9,613 nucleotides of DNA, taken from the NCBI GenBank assembly GCA_937902395.1, contig CALGTV010000001.1:1-9613 (forward strand), given 5' to 3'. Below are positions 1 to 5,914 of this stretch, piece by piece. Below the pieces are notes generated by a model. That model was not told the DNA's origin. It saw nothing but the letters and a program-made list of their open reading frames with translations, and ran no database searches. The translations under genes were made by a program, and so were the position numbers. Positions within the stretch are counted from its first letter, which is position 1; each line of letters begins with the position of its first letter. This DNA comes from an uncultured Ruminococcus sp. GTDB taxonomy: Bacteria > Bacillota > Clostridia > Oscillospirales > Ruminococcaceae.

Positions 1-1
1 G

Positions 2-2731
2 TGTATTCAGACAGGAACAACGATTGATGATCCAAATGGAATTGATTTTGGTACAGATGAGTTTTATTTGAAATCCTTAGATGAAATGGCAAAGCTTTTC
101 AAAGGTTACGAGGAGGCAATTTCAATTACAACTGAAATAGCTGACAGATGCAATGTGGATTTTAATTTTGACAGCGGAATAAAAATTCCCGAATTCAAAG
201 CAGAAGGAGTTGCAGATAATGCAGAATTTCTTCGAAAACTCAGTTTTGAGGGATTATATCGTCATTATGGTAGAGATTTGTTATCACAGATTGTAGCACG
301 GCTTGAATACGAACTTTCGATTATCGAGGAAAAGCATTTCGTTGATTATTTCTTAATTGTATGGGATTTTATTCGTTACGCCCGTGAAAATAACATTCCT
401 GTTGGTCCGGGGCGCGGCTCTGGAGCAGGAAGTCTTTGTGCTTATTGCATTGGCATAACAGGAATTGACCCAATGAAATACAATCTTATGTTTGAGCGAT
501 TTCTTAATCCAGAAAGAATAAGTATGCCCGACTTTGATATAGACTTCTGTATAGAGGGCAGACAGGCTGTCAAGGATTACGTTGTGCAGAAATATGGTGC
601 TGATAAGGTATCAGAAATCATTGCATTTGATACACTCAAAGCTAAAGCGGCTGTCCGTGATATAGTCCGTGTTTTAGGTTTATCATACAACCTCGGAGAC
701 AAAATTGCTAAAATGATTGACCCGAAGAATGATTTGTCGTATTCTCTTAAAGTAAACAAGGAGCTTGCCGCGTTGCATGCGGCTGATAAATCTGTAAAAA
801 GGCTCATAGATTTAGCGTTGAAGCTTGAGGGGATGCCGAGACACACCTCAACCCACGCCGCAGGAGTTGTAATATCGGATATACAGCTTGATGAACTGGT
901 TCCTGTGCAGAAAAATGACAACACAATTATAACCCAGTATACAATGACGTATCTCGAAGCCTTGGGACTTCTTAAAATGGACTTTCTTGGTCTGCGAAAT
1001 CTTACTGTTATACGTGATACGGTCAATGAAATACGAAAGTTTCAGCCTGATTTTGATATTAGTACAATACCTGAAAATGACAAAGCTGTATATGAAATGC
1101 TTTCGAAAGGGGATACGGCAGGTGTTTTTCAGTTTGAAAGCGACGGTATGACAAAGTGGCTAACAGAGTTGAAGCCTGAAAGGCTTGACGACCTGATTGT
1201 TATAATATCCCTTTATCGCCCCGGACCTATGAAGTCTATTCCTGTTTATATCAATAATAAACGAAATCCACAAAATATTGAATATCTCCACCCGATTCTA
1301 AAAGATATTCTTGAAGAAACTCATGGTGTAATGGTATATCAGGAACAGGTTATGGAGATATGCCGCAAGCTTGCAGGATATTCTTATGGTCATGCAGATA
1401 TAGTGCGTCGTGCTATGGCAAAGAAGAAGCAGGATGTCATGCTTCAGGAACGCGAAAGCTTTGTATATGGGGCAATGGAGAATGGCGTATCTACAGAAAT
1501 TGCCAATAAGATTTTTGATGAAATGATAAGCTTTGCGTCATATGCATTCAATAAATCCCATGCCGCCGCATATGCGTATCTTGCATATCAGACAGCATAC
1601 CTTAAATGTCACTACAGGGGGATATATATGGCGGCTTTAATGTCGAGTGTAATGACTGGTGGAGGAAGATTGGTAGATTACATTACCGATTGCAGAACAG
1701 CGGGAATTGAAGTTATGCCTCCTGATATAAACAGAAGTATGAAAGGCTTTACATATAACGGTAAACAGCTGTATTTTGGACTTCTTGCGGTTAAAAATAC
1801 TGGTTGGGGGCTTGCTGAAAAAATTATAGTAAATCGTCAGGAAAACGGAAATTTTACGAGCTTACAGGATTTCTGTGAGAGAATTTCAGGCAGGGAGCTA
1901 AATAAAAAAGCTCTTGAAAACCTTATTAAAACAGGAGCTTTTGACGGATTTGGATTAAACCGCCGTCAGATGCTTGAAAGCTGTGAAATGCTGCTTGAAA
2001 TGGCAGGCAAGGGAGCGAGAGGCGTAATTGATGGACAGATGAATCTGTTTGATACAATATCTACAGAAGATATGAACATAAAAATTACATATCGTCCAGA
2101 ATACGACAAAAAAAAACTTCTTTCTATGGAAAAAGAAGCGGCAGGAATATATCTAACAGGTAATCCATTAGCTGAATATGAGCATCTTGCACAGCTTCTG
2201 AAAGTGCGTCAATTATCAGATATAACTTATGACAGTGTAAACGACGATGAGATTGTTAAGCTTTTATGTGTAATCCGCGAAAGAAAACTTCATGAAACAA
2301 AAAAAGGAAGTAAGATGTGTTTTCTTACTCTGGAGGATAGCAATGGAGAAATTGACGCTGTAGTTTTCCCTGATTTATTTCTTTTGTCGGCTTCAAAGCT
2401 TACTGAAGATTCAGTGGTTTATGTTAATGGACGTATTTCAAAAAAAGATGACAGTATTTCAGTTATCTGCGGTAGTATTACATCTGATAACGAATTTTTA
2501 GCTATGACAGAACACAAACAGCTTTGTATTAAAACTAAATCAGATAATGTTCCCGTAAATGAAATAAATAATGTCTGTCAACAATATAAAGGGAATACAG
2601 AAATATGCTTTTATTTTACTGATGTCAAAAAAATGGTTCGGCCAAAAAATAAACTTAGGATTAATATTACAGTCAAATCTTTTAACAGACTTTGTGATTT
2701 TATTTTAGCTGAAAACATGGGTCTCATCTGA
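2..2731 (+). CDS. dnaE: DNA polymerase III subunit alpha, 5'-truncated by the window edge
   Basis: Catalytic subunit of the replicative DNA polymerase, a C-family enzyme that extends primers at the fork with the beta clamp. The frame is open from base 2, so 909 residues are visible; the missing ~250 would be the N-terminal PHP domain, whose end is seen in the first ~25 residues. Visible numbering: nucleotide-binding GPGRGSGAGS at 135-144, catalytic PDFDIDF at 176-182 (Asp179 and Asp181 match E. coli Asp401/Asp403), and MDFLGLR with the third catalytic Asp at 327. LYRPGPM and YQEQVMEI fingers motifs follow. A helix-hairpin-helix region lies at about 577-650, a clamp-binding peptide QMNLF at 679-683, and an OB fold at about 750-826. 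The tail has no further motif I can name. An internal TTG at 68 is not the start, because conserved sequence continues upstream of it. It stops at TGA 179 bp before pfkA, a common Firmicutes neighbour. No clear terminator follows. Confidence 0.97.
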   Translation, partial: CIQTGTTIDDPNGIDFGTDEFYLKSLDEMAKLFKGYEEAISITTEIADRCNVDFNFDSGIKIPEFKAEGVADNAEFLRKLSFEGLYRHYGRDLLSQIVARLEYELSIIEEKHFVDYFLIVWDFIRYARENNIPVGPGRGSGAGSLCAYCIGITGIDPMKYNLMFERFLNPERISMPDFDIDFCIEGRQAVKDYVVQKYGADKVSEIIAFDTLKAKAAVRDIVRVLGLSYNLGDKIAKMIDPKNDLSYSLKVNKELAALHAADKSVKRLIDLALKLEGMPRHTSTHAAGVVISDIQLDELVPVQKNDNTIITQYTMTYLEALGLLKMDFLGLRNLTVIRDTVNEIRKFQPDFDISTIPENDKAVYEMLSKGDTAGVFQFESDGMTKWLTELKPERLDDLIVIISLYRPGPMKSIPVYINNKRNPQNIEYLHPILKDILEETHGVMVYQEQVMEICRKLAGYSYGHADIVRRAMAKKKQDVMLQERESFVYGAMENGVSTEIANKIFDEMISFASYAFNKSHAAAYAYLAYQTAYLKCHYRGIYMAALMSSVMTGGGRLVDYITDCRTAGIEVMPPDINRSMKGFTYNGKQLYFGLLAVKNTGWGLAEKIIVNRQENGNFTSLQDFCERISGRELNKKALENLIKTGAFDGFGLNRRQMLESCEMLLEMAGKGARGVIDGQMNLFDTISTEDMNIKITYRPEYDKKKLLSMEKEAAGIYLTGNPLAEYEHLAQLLKVRQLSDITYDSVNDDEIVKLLCVIRERKLHETKKGSKMCFLTLEDSNGEIDAVVFPDLFLLSASKLTEDSVVYVNGRISKKDDSISVICGSITSDNEFLAMTEHKQLCIKTKSDNVPVNEINNVCQQYKGNTEICFYFTDVKKMVRPKNKLRINITVKSFNRLCDFILAENMGLI

Positions 2732-2813
2732 TTTAAAATAATTATATTTCAACACGGTTATTTATGAAAAATTACCAAAAGTTTATTATTGCTGAAAAAA
2801 TTATGGAATTGTC

Positions 2814-2842
2814 TTGACTTTTTTGTTAAAAAGAGGTAAAAT
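2814..2842 (+). promoter_or_regulatory. Sigma-A-type promoter of pfkA
   Basis: TTGACT at 2814-2819 and TAAAAT at 2837-2842 are separated by exactly 17 bp, each one mismatch from the TTGACA/TATAAT consensus. Transcription should begin near 2849, giving a leader of about 60 nt. This makes pfkA independent of dnaE transcription, in keeping with a highly expressed glycolytic gene. Inferred from sequence only. Confidence 0.75.
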
Positions 2843-2860
2843 ATAAGTGTCTGAATTTAA

Positions 2861-2874
2861 AGCCGTAAACGGCT
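2861..2874 (+). promoter_or_regulatory. Small GC-rich hairpin in the pfkA leader
   Basis: AGCCG (2861-2865) and CGGCT (2870-2874) form a perfect 5-bp stem around a TAAA loop, in otherwise very AT-rich DNA. It would sit about 12 nt from the predicted RNA 5' end and 23 nt before the ribosome binding site. No U-tract follows, so it is not a terminator. A 5' stabilising hairpin for the transcript is possible; the function is inference. Confidence 0.4.
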
Positions 2875-2897
2875 CAATATAAGCAATATAGCAGAAT

Positions 2898-2901
2898 GGA
2901 G
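2898..2901 (+). promoter_or_regulatory. Ribosome binding site deciding the pfkA start
   Basis: GGAG lies 9 nt before ATG 2911. The other in-frame ATG, at 2896, overlaps this site and has no ribosome binding site of its own. It would also add five residues (MENLK) to a protein that is already family length from 2911. Confidence 0.8.
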
Positions 2902-2910
2902 AATTTGAAA

Positions 2911-3873
2911 ATGAGTAGAAAAATTGGTGTACTTACAAGCGGTGGAGATGCTCCCGGAATGAATGCTGCTATCAGAGCAGTTGTAAGAAGCGCTCTCAGC
3001 AAGGGTATGGAGGTTTACGGCGTTCACAGAGGCTACAATGGTCTTATTAATGGAGACGTTTTCAAAATGGATGAGAGAAGTGTTTCTGATATTATTCATC
3101 AGGGTGGCACTGTTCTTTATACAGCAAGATGTCCTGAATTCAGAACACAGGAAGGTGTAGCTAAGGCTAAGGCTAAGTGTGATGAACTTGGTATTGAAGG
3201 TCTTGTTGTTATTGGCGGTGATGGCTCTTTTAGAGGTGCTGCTGATCTTTCCGCTATGGGTATGGTATGCGTAGGTATTCCCGGAACAATCGACAATGAT
3301 ATTTCATGCACTGATTATACAATTGGTTTTGATACAGCTATGAACACAGCTATGGAGCTTGTTGATAAGCTTCGTGATACATCACAGTCACATGACAGAA
3401 TTTCCGTTGTTGAGGTTATGGGACGCGGTGCAGGTCATATTGCTGTAAATACAGGTATTGCATGCGGTGCTACAGATATTATCACACAGGAAGTTCCTTA
3501 TAACATTGATGCTATTGCTAACACAATGCTCGAGAAGAAAGCTAAGGGAAAGCAGAATTTTGTAGTAATTGTTGCTGAGGGTATTGGTCATTCTCAGGAA
3601 ATTGCTACTGCATTACAGGAAAAGACAGGCATTGAAGCAAGAGCAACAATTCTTGGTCATGTTCAGCGAGGTGGAAATCCTACTCTTAGAGATAGAGTTG
3701 AGGCTACACGAATGGGTTATTACGCTGTTGAGCTTATTGAGCAGGGTATTGGTAATCGTGTTGTTGGTATTAAGGATAGCAAAATTGTTGACTATGATAT
3801 TCAGGAAGCGCTTTCTATGAAAAAACCTTATGATGAAAAACTTCACCATATAGCTGAAGAAATTGCATTCTAA
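2911..3873 (+). CDS. pfkA: ATP-dependent 6-phosphofructokinase
   Basis: Phosphorylates fructose 6-phosphate to fructose 1,6-bisphosphate with ATP, the committed step of glycolysis; the family is a cytosolic, usually allosteric, homotetramer. From ATG 2911 it has 320 residues, the normal length. Motifs: GGDAPGMNAAIR at 11-22, GGDGS at 102-106, PGTIDND at 124-130 with catalytic Asp128, MGRGAGH at 170-176, and GHVQRGG at 249-255 for substrate binding. Gly105 and Gly125 occupy positions that are Asp and Lys in pyrophosphate-dependent enzymes, so ATP is the expected donor. Codon use is strongly biased (GCT, GGT, AGA dominate), unlike dnaE just upstream, which suggests high expression. It has its own promoter and ends at a terminator shared with the converging S1 gene. 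pykA, often next to pfkA in Firmicutes, is not here. Confidence 0.97.
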   Translation: MSRKIGVLTSGGDAPGMNAAIRAVVRSALSKGMEVYGVHRGYNGLINGDVFKMDERSVSDIIHQGGTVLYTARCPEFRTQEGVAKAKAKCDELGIEGLVVIGGDGSFRGAADLSAMGMVCVGIPGTIDNDISCTDYTIGFDTAMNTAMELVDKLRDTSQSHDRISVVEVMGRGAGHIAVNTGIACGATDIITQEVPYNIDAIANTMLEKKAKGKQNFVVIVAEGIGHSQEIATALQEKTGIEARATILGHVQRGGNPTLRDRVEATRMGYYAVELIEQGIGNRVVGIKDSKIVDYDIQEALSMKKPYDEKLHHIAEEIAF

Positions 3874-3885
3874 ACCAAATAAAAC

Positions 3886-3917
3886 AAAACTCCTGTCTTG
3901 TTCTGGCAGGAGTTTTT
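3886..3917. terminator. Bidirectional intrinsic terminator between pfkA and the S1-domain gene
   Basis: AAAACTCCTG (3886-3895) pairs with CAGGAGTTTT (3907-3916), giving a GC-containing stem flanked by A on one side and T on the other. Read rightward it ends pfkA with a TTTTT run. Read leftward it follows the S1 gene with its own T-rich tail. It sits in the 56 bp between the two converging stop codons. Confidence 0.85.
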
Positions 3918-3929
3918 GATTGCTGAATA

Positions 3930-4859
3930 TTATGCTGTCTGAAATTCTGTATAAATTTTCTTACCTGAACATTCAGGCGCATAGTCCCAACGGTCAAAAT
4001 GAGATGAATCTGTAAAGTATTTGTAACTTTTATCAAGAGAACAATCATCACATACATCAACAATAACAAGTTTAATTTTCATTTTTTCTGGTATGATAGC
4101 TTTTATGTATACACTTACATTCTGTCCTGCTTGTATATCGTCTCTTAGTTCTGCAAGACCTGCAAGATTAGGCGATAGTTCAACAAATACACCATAATTT
4201 TCTACGGAGCGGACAATTCCTGAAACTGTTTCGCCAGTTTTGAATCCACTTGCATTTTCTTCCCATGTACCAAGTAATTCTTTGTGACTAAGACATATTC
4301 TTGAACCATCACGGGATCGTACAATTGCACGAATATATTGACCTACTGAAAAACGGTCAGAAGGGTGTGCAATACGTGAAACAGAAATTGAATCAATGGG
4401 AATAAGTGAAGGGATTCCGCAGCCGATATCAACAAAACAGCCGAATTGTTCAAGATGTGTTATGCGAGCATCGATAACATCACCGAGGCGGAGTTTATCC
4501 GTATAATTTTCAATACACTCTTTCTGGGCAGCAGCACGTGAAAGTTCAACTGAGATTTCACCGTTTTCAGATGAAATAATTCTTACAACTTTAAAACAGA
4601 TGATTTTATTTACTCTTGAAATAATGGCGATATCACGTGTTGAACCGTCTGATATTCCAATAGCACAATTTTCACGGTAGATTATACCCCCAGCACATGG
4701 CAGGTCTACAATGAGGTTATGAGAGCTGTCGCAAACGGCAGCTCTTGCTTCAAGAATAATGCCTTTTTCCATAGCCTCAGTAAGACCATCAAGAGTTGAA
4801 ATATACTTTTGATTTGTAGCAGTTCTAAAAAGACTGCCTTCTGGTCTGTATTCGTTCAT
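3930..4859 (-). CDS. S1 RNA-binding domain protein (ribosomal protein S1-like)
   Basis: A 309-residue cytosolic protein with two clear S1 (OB-fold, RNA-binding) domains at about 124-193 (GDVIDARITHLEQFGCFVDI) and 206-269 (GETVSGIVRSVENYGVFVEL). A more divergent S1-like module precedes them at about 35-107. Between the first two modules lies an RNA-binding-like helical stretch, SRAAAQKECIENY. The last 40 residues are outside the S1 folds and carry a CDDC pair and an aromatic-rich segment with one more Cys (YKYFTDSSHFDRWDYAPEC). I recognise this layout from Ruminococcaceae genomes, where it is commonly labelled ribosomal protein S1. Canonical bacterial S1 has four to six repeats and larger size, so a role in mRNA binding or translation is plausible but not shown. 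The start at 4859 is chosen for its GGAGGT site; an in-frame ATG at 4910 would add 17 residues without evident family similarity. It converges on pfkA and shares its terminator. Confidence 0.85.
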   Translation of the reverse strand: MNEYRPEGSLFRTATNQKYISTLDGLTEAMEKGIILEARAAVCDSSHNLIVDLPCAGGIIYRENCAIGISDGSTRDIAIISRVNKIICFKVVRIISSENGEISVELSRAAAQKECIENYTDKLRLGDVIDARITHLEQFGCFVDIGCGIPSLIPIDSISVSRIAHPSDRFSVGQYIRAIVRSRDGSRICLSHKELLGTWEENASGFKTGETVSGIVRSVENYGVFVELSPNLAGLAELRDDIQAGQNVSVYIKAIIPEKMKIKLVIVDVCDDCSLDKSYKYFTDSSHFDRWDYAPECSGKKIYTEFQTA

Positions 4860-4866
4860 AATTTTT

Positions 4867-4872
4867 ACCTCC
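4867..4872 (-). promoter_or_regulatory. Ribosome binding site deciding the S1-domain gene start
   Basis: GGAGGT on the minus strand, 7 nt before ATG 4859, is a near-perfect match to the 16S rRNA tail. The upstream in-frame ATG at 4910 has only a weaker AGAGG about 9 nt ahead of it. Confidence 0.8.
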
Positions 4873-4920
4873 GATTTATTTATGTGCATCTCTGAAAAGT
4901 CATTTTGCATAATATGGAAC

Positions 4921-5037
4921 CTCTAAAAACCTCTCTCACGGCTGAATTTATATGACGAATACTATTTGCTGTGTTTTTAAATCATGCAAATAATGTTTGT
5001 TATTTACGAAATTCATCTCGTGTTTCGGTTTTTAGAG
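4921..5037. repeat. Distant 11-bp inverted repeat between the two minus-strand genes
   Basis: CTCTAAAAACC at 4921-4931 is the exact reverse complement of GGTTTTTAGAG at 5027-5037. A second matching block lies inside it (CACG 4937-4940 against CGTG 5019-5022), so two stems of 11 and 4 bp are separated by asymmetric 5- and 4-nt spacers. The ~78 bp enclosed are AT-rich with no ORF. The pair lies 60 to 180 bp upstream of the S1-domain gene, where its promoter and 5' leader should be. Only weak minus-strand promoter boxes are visible (TATAAA near 4948-4953 without a good -35). It could be a leader structure, a small RNA or chance. Confidence 0.4.
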
Positions 5038-5109
5038 AAACTCAATAGTAATCTATGCTATAGATTTTTCAGTGGTGACTTTATCGTAATAAATACTATG
5101 CGGCAGTGT

Positions 5110-5133
5110 AAAAAAATAGAACAGTATTTTTTT
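5110..5133. terminator. AT-only hairpin at the end of the 122-residue protein gene, weak terminator candidate
   Basis: AAAAAAATA (5110-5118) pairs with TATTTTTTT (5125-5133) around a GAACAG loop, ending on the minus-strand stop codon. The 9-bp stem has only A-T pairs, so it is a poor intrinsic terminator by usual standards, though it has a T-run on each strand. It is the only terminator-like structure directly after this gene. Confidence 0.3.
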
Positions 5134-5501
5134 CAGATATCTTGACGATTTGGGATATAAATATTACTTCCGCCTGTTGATGTCAGAATTTTATTTATAT
5201 CCTCTGTTCCGTTTCCGTCGCATACAATAAATACGTTTGTTTTTCTGCTTCGGGAGGGCTCGGGAATGAGGTCTGTGGAAGCTGGTGATTCCATAACCAT
5301 TGTCAGAAAATTATTAGTGGGATGCAAAGCAGTGGGAAGGATAGTGCATATATCTTTCCCTCTGAGATGTTCTGCTTTATCTGAATCTCTGTTGTATAGA
5401 AAATTTGTGGAATATATTCCACGAACATTTTCTCTTATTTTTTTCAGAGCCATTTCGGCAGATTCCGGAGTTTCAAATTCGGCTGTTACTCTTGTAACCA
5501 T
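5133..5501 (-). CDS. Conserved-looking protein of unknown function, two beta-alpha-beta halves
   Basis: A 122-residue soluble protein that I do not recognise as a named family. There is no signal peptide or membrane segment. The N-terminal third (VTAEFETPESAEMALKKIRE, 5-24) has a strand-helix pattern, and the C-terminal third (NVFIVCDGNGTEDINKILTS, 89-108) repeats that pattern. In outline this resembles the ferredoxin-like layout of heat-induced stress proteins such as YflT. The middle (about 50-88) is rich in Pro, Ser and Thr and looks loose. The start at 5501 is chosen because AAAGGTG lies 6 nt upstream; an ATG at 5576 would add 25 basic, Asn/Lys-rich residues. It is divergent from the DUF951-prfA operon and 273 bp from the S1-domain gene on the same strand, so it is probably a separate unit. 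A 105-residue ORF on the opposite strand is judged a shadow. Confidence 0.7.
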   Translation of the reverse strand: MVTRVTAEFETPESAEMALKKIRENVRGIYSTNFLYNRDSDKAEHLRGKDICTILPTALHPTNNFLTMVMESPASTDLIPEPSRSRKTNVFIVCDGNGTEDINKILTSTGGSNIYIPNRQDI

Positions 5502-5507
5502 AGTCAG

Positions 5508-5514
5508 CACCTTT
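5508..5514 (-). promoter_or_regulatory. Ribosome binding site deciding the 122-residue protein start
   Basis: AAAGGTG on the minus strand lies 6 nt before ATG 5501. No comparable site precedes the longer in-frame start at 5576. Confidence 0.6.
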
Positions 5515-5548
5515 CTTCTTATTATTTTTGTTTGGATTACATATAATT

Positions 5549-5577
5549 TTTGTGTGTTTTTATTATTTTTACACAAA
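5549..5577. repeat. Inverted repeat in the divergent intergenic region
   Basis: TTTGTGT (5549-5555) and ACACAAA (5571-5577) are perfect 7-bp inverted repeats around a 15-bp AT-only spacer. It sits 48 bp upstream of the leftward 122-residue gene and 26 bp before the -35 box of the rightward promoter. It could be an operator or an RNA hairpin in the leftward leader; in DNA this AT-rich, chance is also possible. I could not place a convincing promoter for the leftward gene. Confidence 0.35.
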
Positions 5578-5602
5578 CTTTAAAAAATATACTTCATATA
5601 TA

Positions 5603-5631
5603 TTGATTTAATCTTTGATTTAGGGTATAAT
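5603..5631 (+). promoter_or_regulatory. Sigma-A-type promoter of the DUF951-prfA operon
   Basis: TTGATT (5603-5608), 17 bp, then a perfect TATAAT (5626-5631). Transcription should start near 5638, leaving a leader of about 36 nt before ATG 5674. The -10 is part of the palindrome TATAATTATA (5626-5635), so a minus-strand -10 overlaps it, but no matching minus-strand -35 is visible. Confidence 0.8.
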
Positions 5632-5657
5632 TATACAGTACGAATTTGTATTTATTT

Positions 5658-5665
5658 GAGAGGTG
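5658..5665 (+). promoter_or_regulatory. Ribosome binding site deciding the DUF951 gene start
   Basis: GAGAGGTG lies 8 nt before ATG 5674. An in-frame TTG at 5656 would have this site inside its coding sequence, and is rejected. Confidence 0.75.
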
Positions 5666-5673
5666 AATCAGCA

Positions 5674-5862
5674 ATGGATGTACGTCCCGAAGATATACTT
5701 ATAATGAAAAAACAGCATCCCTGCGGTTCATCGGAAATGCTTGTTATACGTTCTGGTATGGATTTCAGACTGAGATGTACAGGCTGCGGACATGAGTTTC
5801 TTGTTCCACGTAAAAAAATTGAAAAGAGTATTAAAACCATACGTCGCGAAACAGAGGGTTAG
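5674..5862 (+). CDS. DUF951 family small zinc-finger-like protein
   Basis: A 62-residue protein of the DUF951 family (relative of B. subtilis YyzM), whose function is not established. The family signature is visible: a start of the type (D)ILIMKK, then HPCG at 15-18, RSGMDFRLRC, and CTGCGH at 35-40, followed by a basic tail (RKKIEKSIKTIRR). Cys17, Cys35 and Cys38, with His15 or His40, could bind one zinc ion, which together with the basic C-terminus suggests nucleic-acid or ribosome contact; that is inference. Full length for the family. It is the first gene after the promoter at 5603-5631 and lies 52 bp before prfA, so the two are probably co-transcribed. Confidence 0.88.
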   Translation: MDVRPEDILIMKKQHPCGSSEMLVIRSGMDFRLRCTGCGHEFLVPRKKIEKSIKTIRRETEG

Positions 5863-5914
5863 CCTTAATGCATGGAATATGGACAAATATTAATGTATAT
5901 GAAAGGAAATTATT

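Noticed and set aside
577..1026. 149-residue minus-strand ORF inside dnaE
   Set aside because: Lies wholly within conserved polymerase sequence, with low-complexity Ser-rich content and no recognisable domain; a shadow.
68..2731. TTG at 68 as the start of the polymerase gene
   Set aside because: The frame is open to the window edge and residues encoded from base 2 match the end of the DnaE PHP domain, so the gene is truncated by the window.
2896..2910. ATG 2896 as the pfkA start
   Set aside because: It overlaps the GGAG site serving ATG 2911 and would give a protein five residues longer than usual.
3613..4069. Minus-strand ORFs overlapping pfkA, the terminator and the end of the S1 gene
   Set aside because: They run through the conserved C-terminal part of pfkA and through a clear terminator, and have skewed Asn/Ile/Leu composition typical of antisense frames.
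4965..4996. Plus-strand promoter TTTGCT...TAATGT for a small RNA
   Set aside because: The spacing is 20 bp and both boxes are poor matches.
5051..5069. ATCTAT/ATAGAT hairpin followed by TTTTT as a plus-strand terminator
   Set aside because: The stem is short and AT-rich with a 3-nt loop, and no plus-strand gene or promoter precedes it, so it is kept only as a note in the intergenic finding.
5266..5583. 105-residue plus-strand ORF opposite the 122-residue protein gene
   Set aside because: Its hydrophobic C-terminus is read from the AT-rich non-coding leader of the opposite gene; it has no convincing ribosome binding site.
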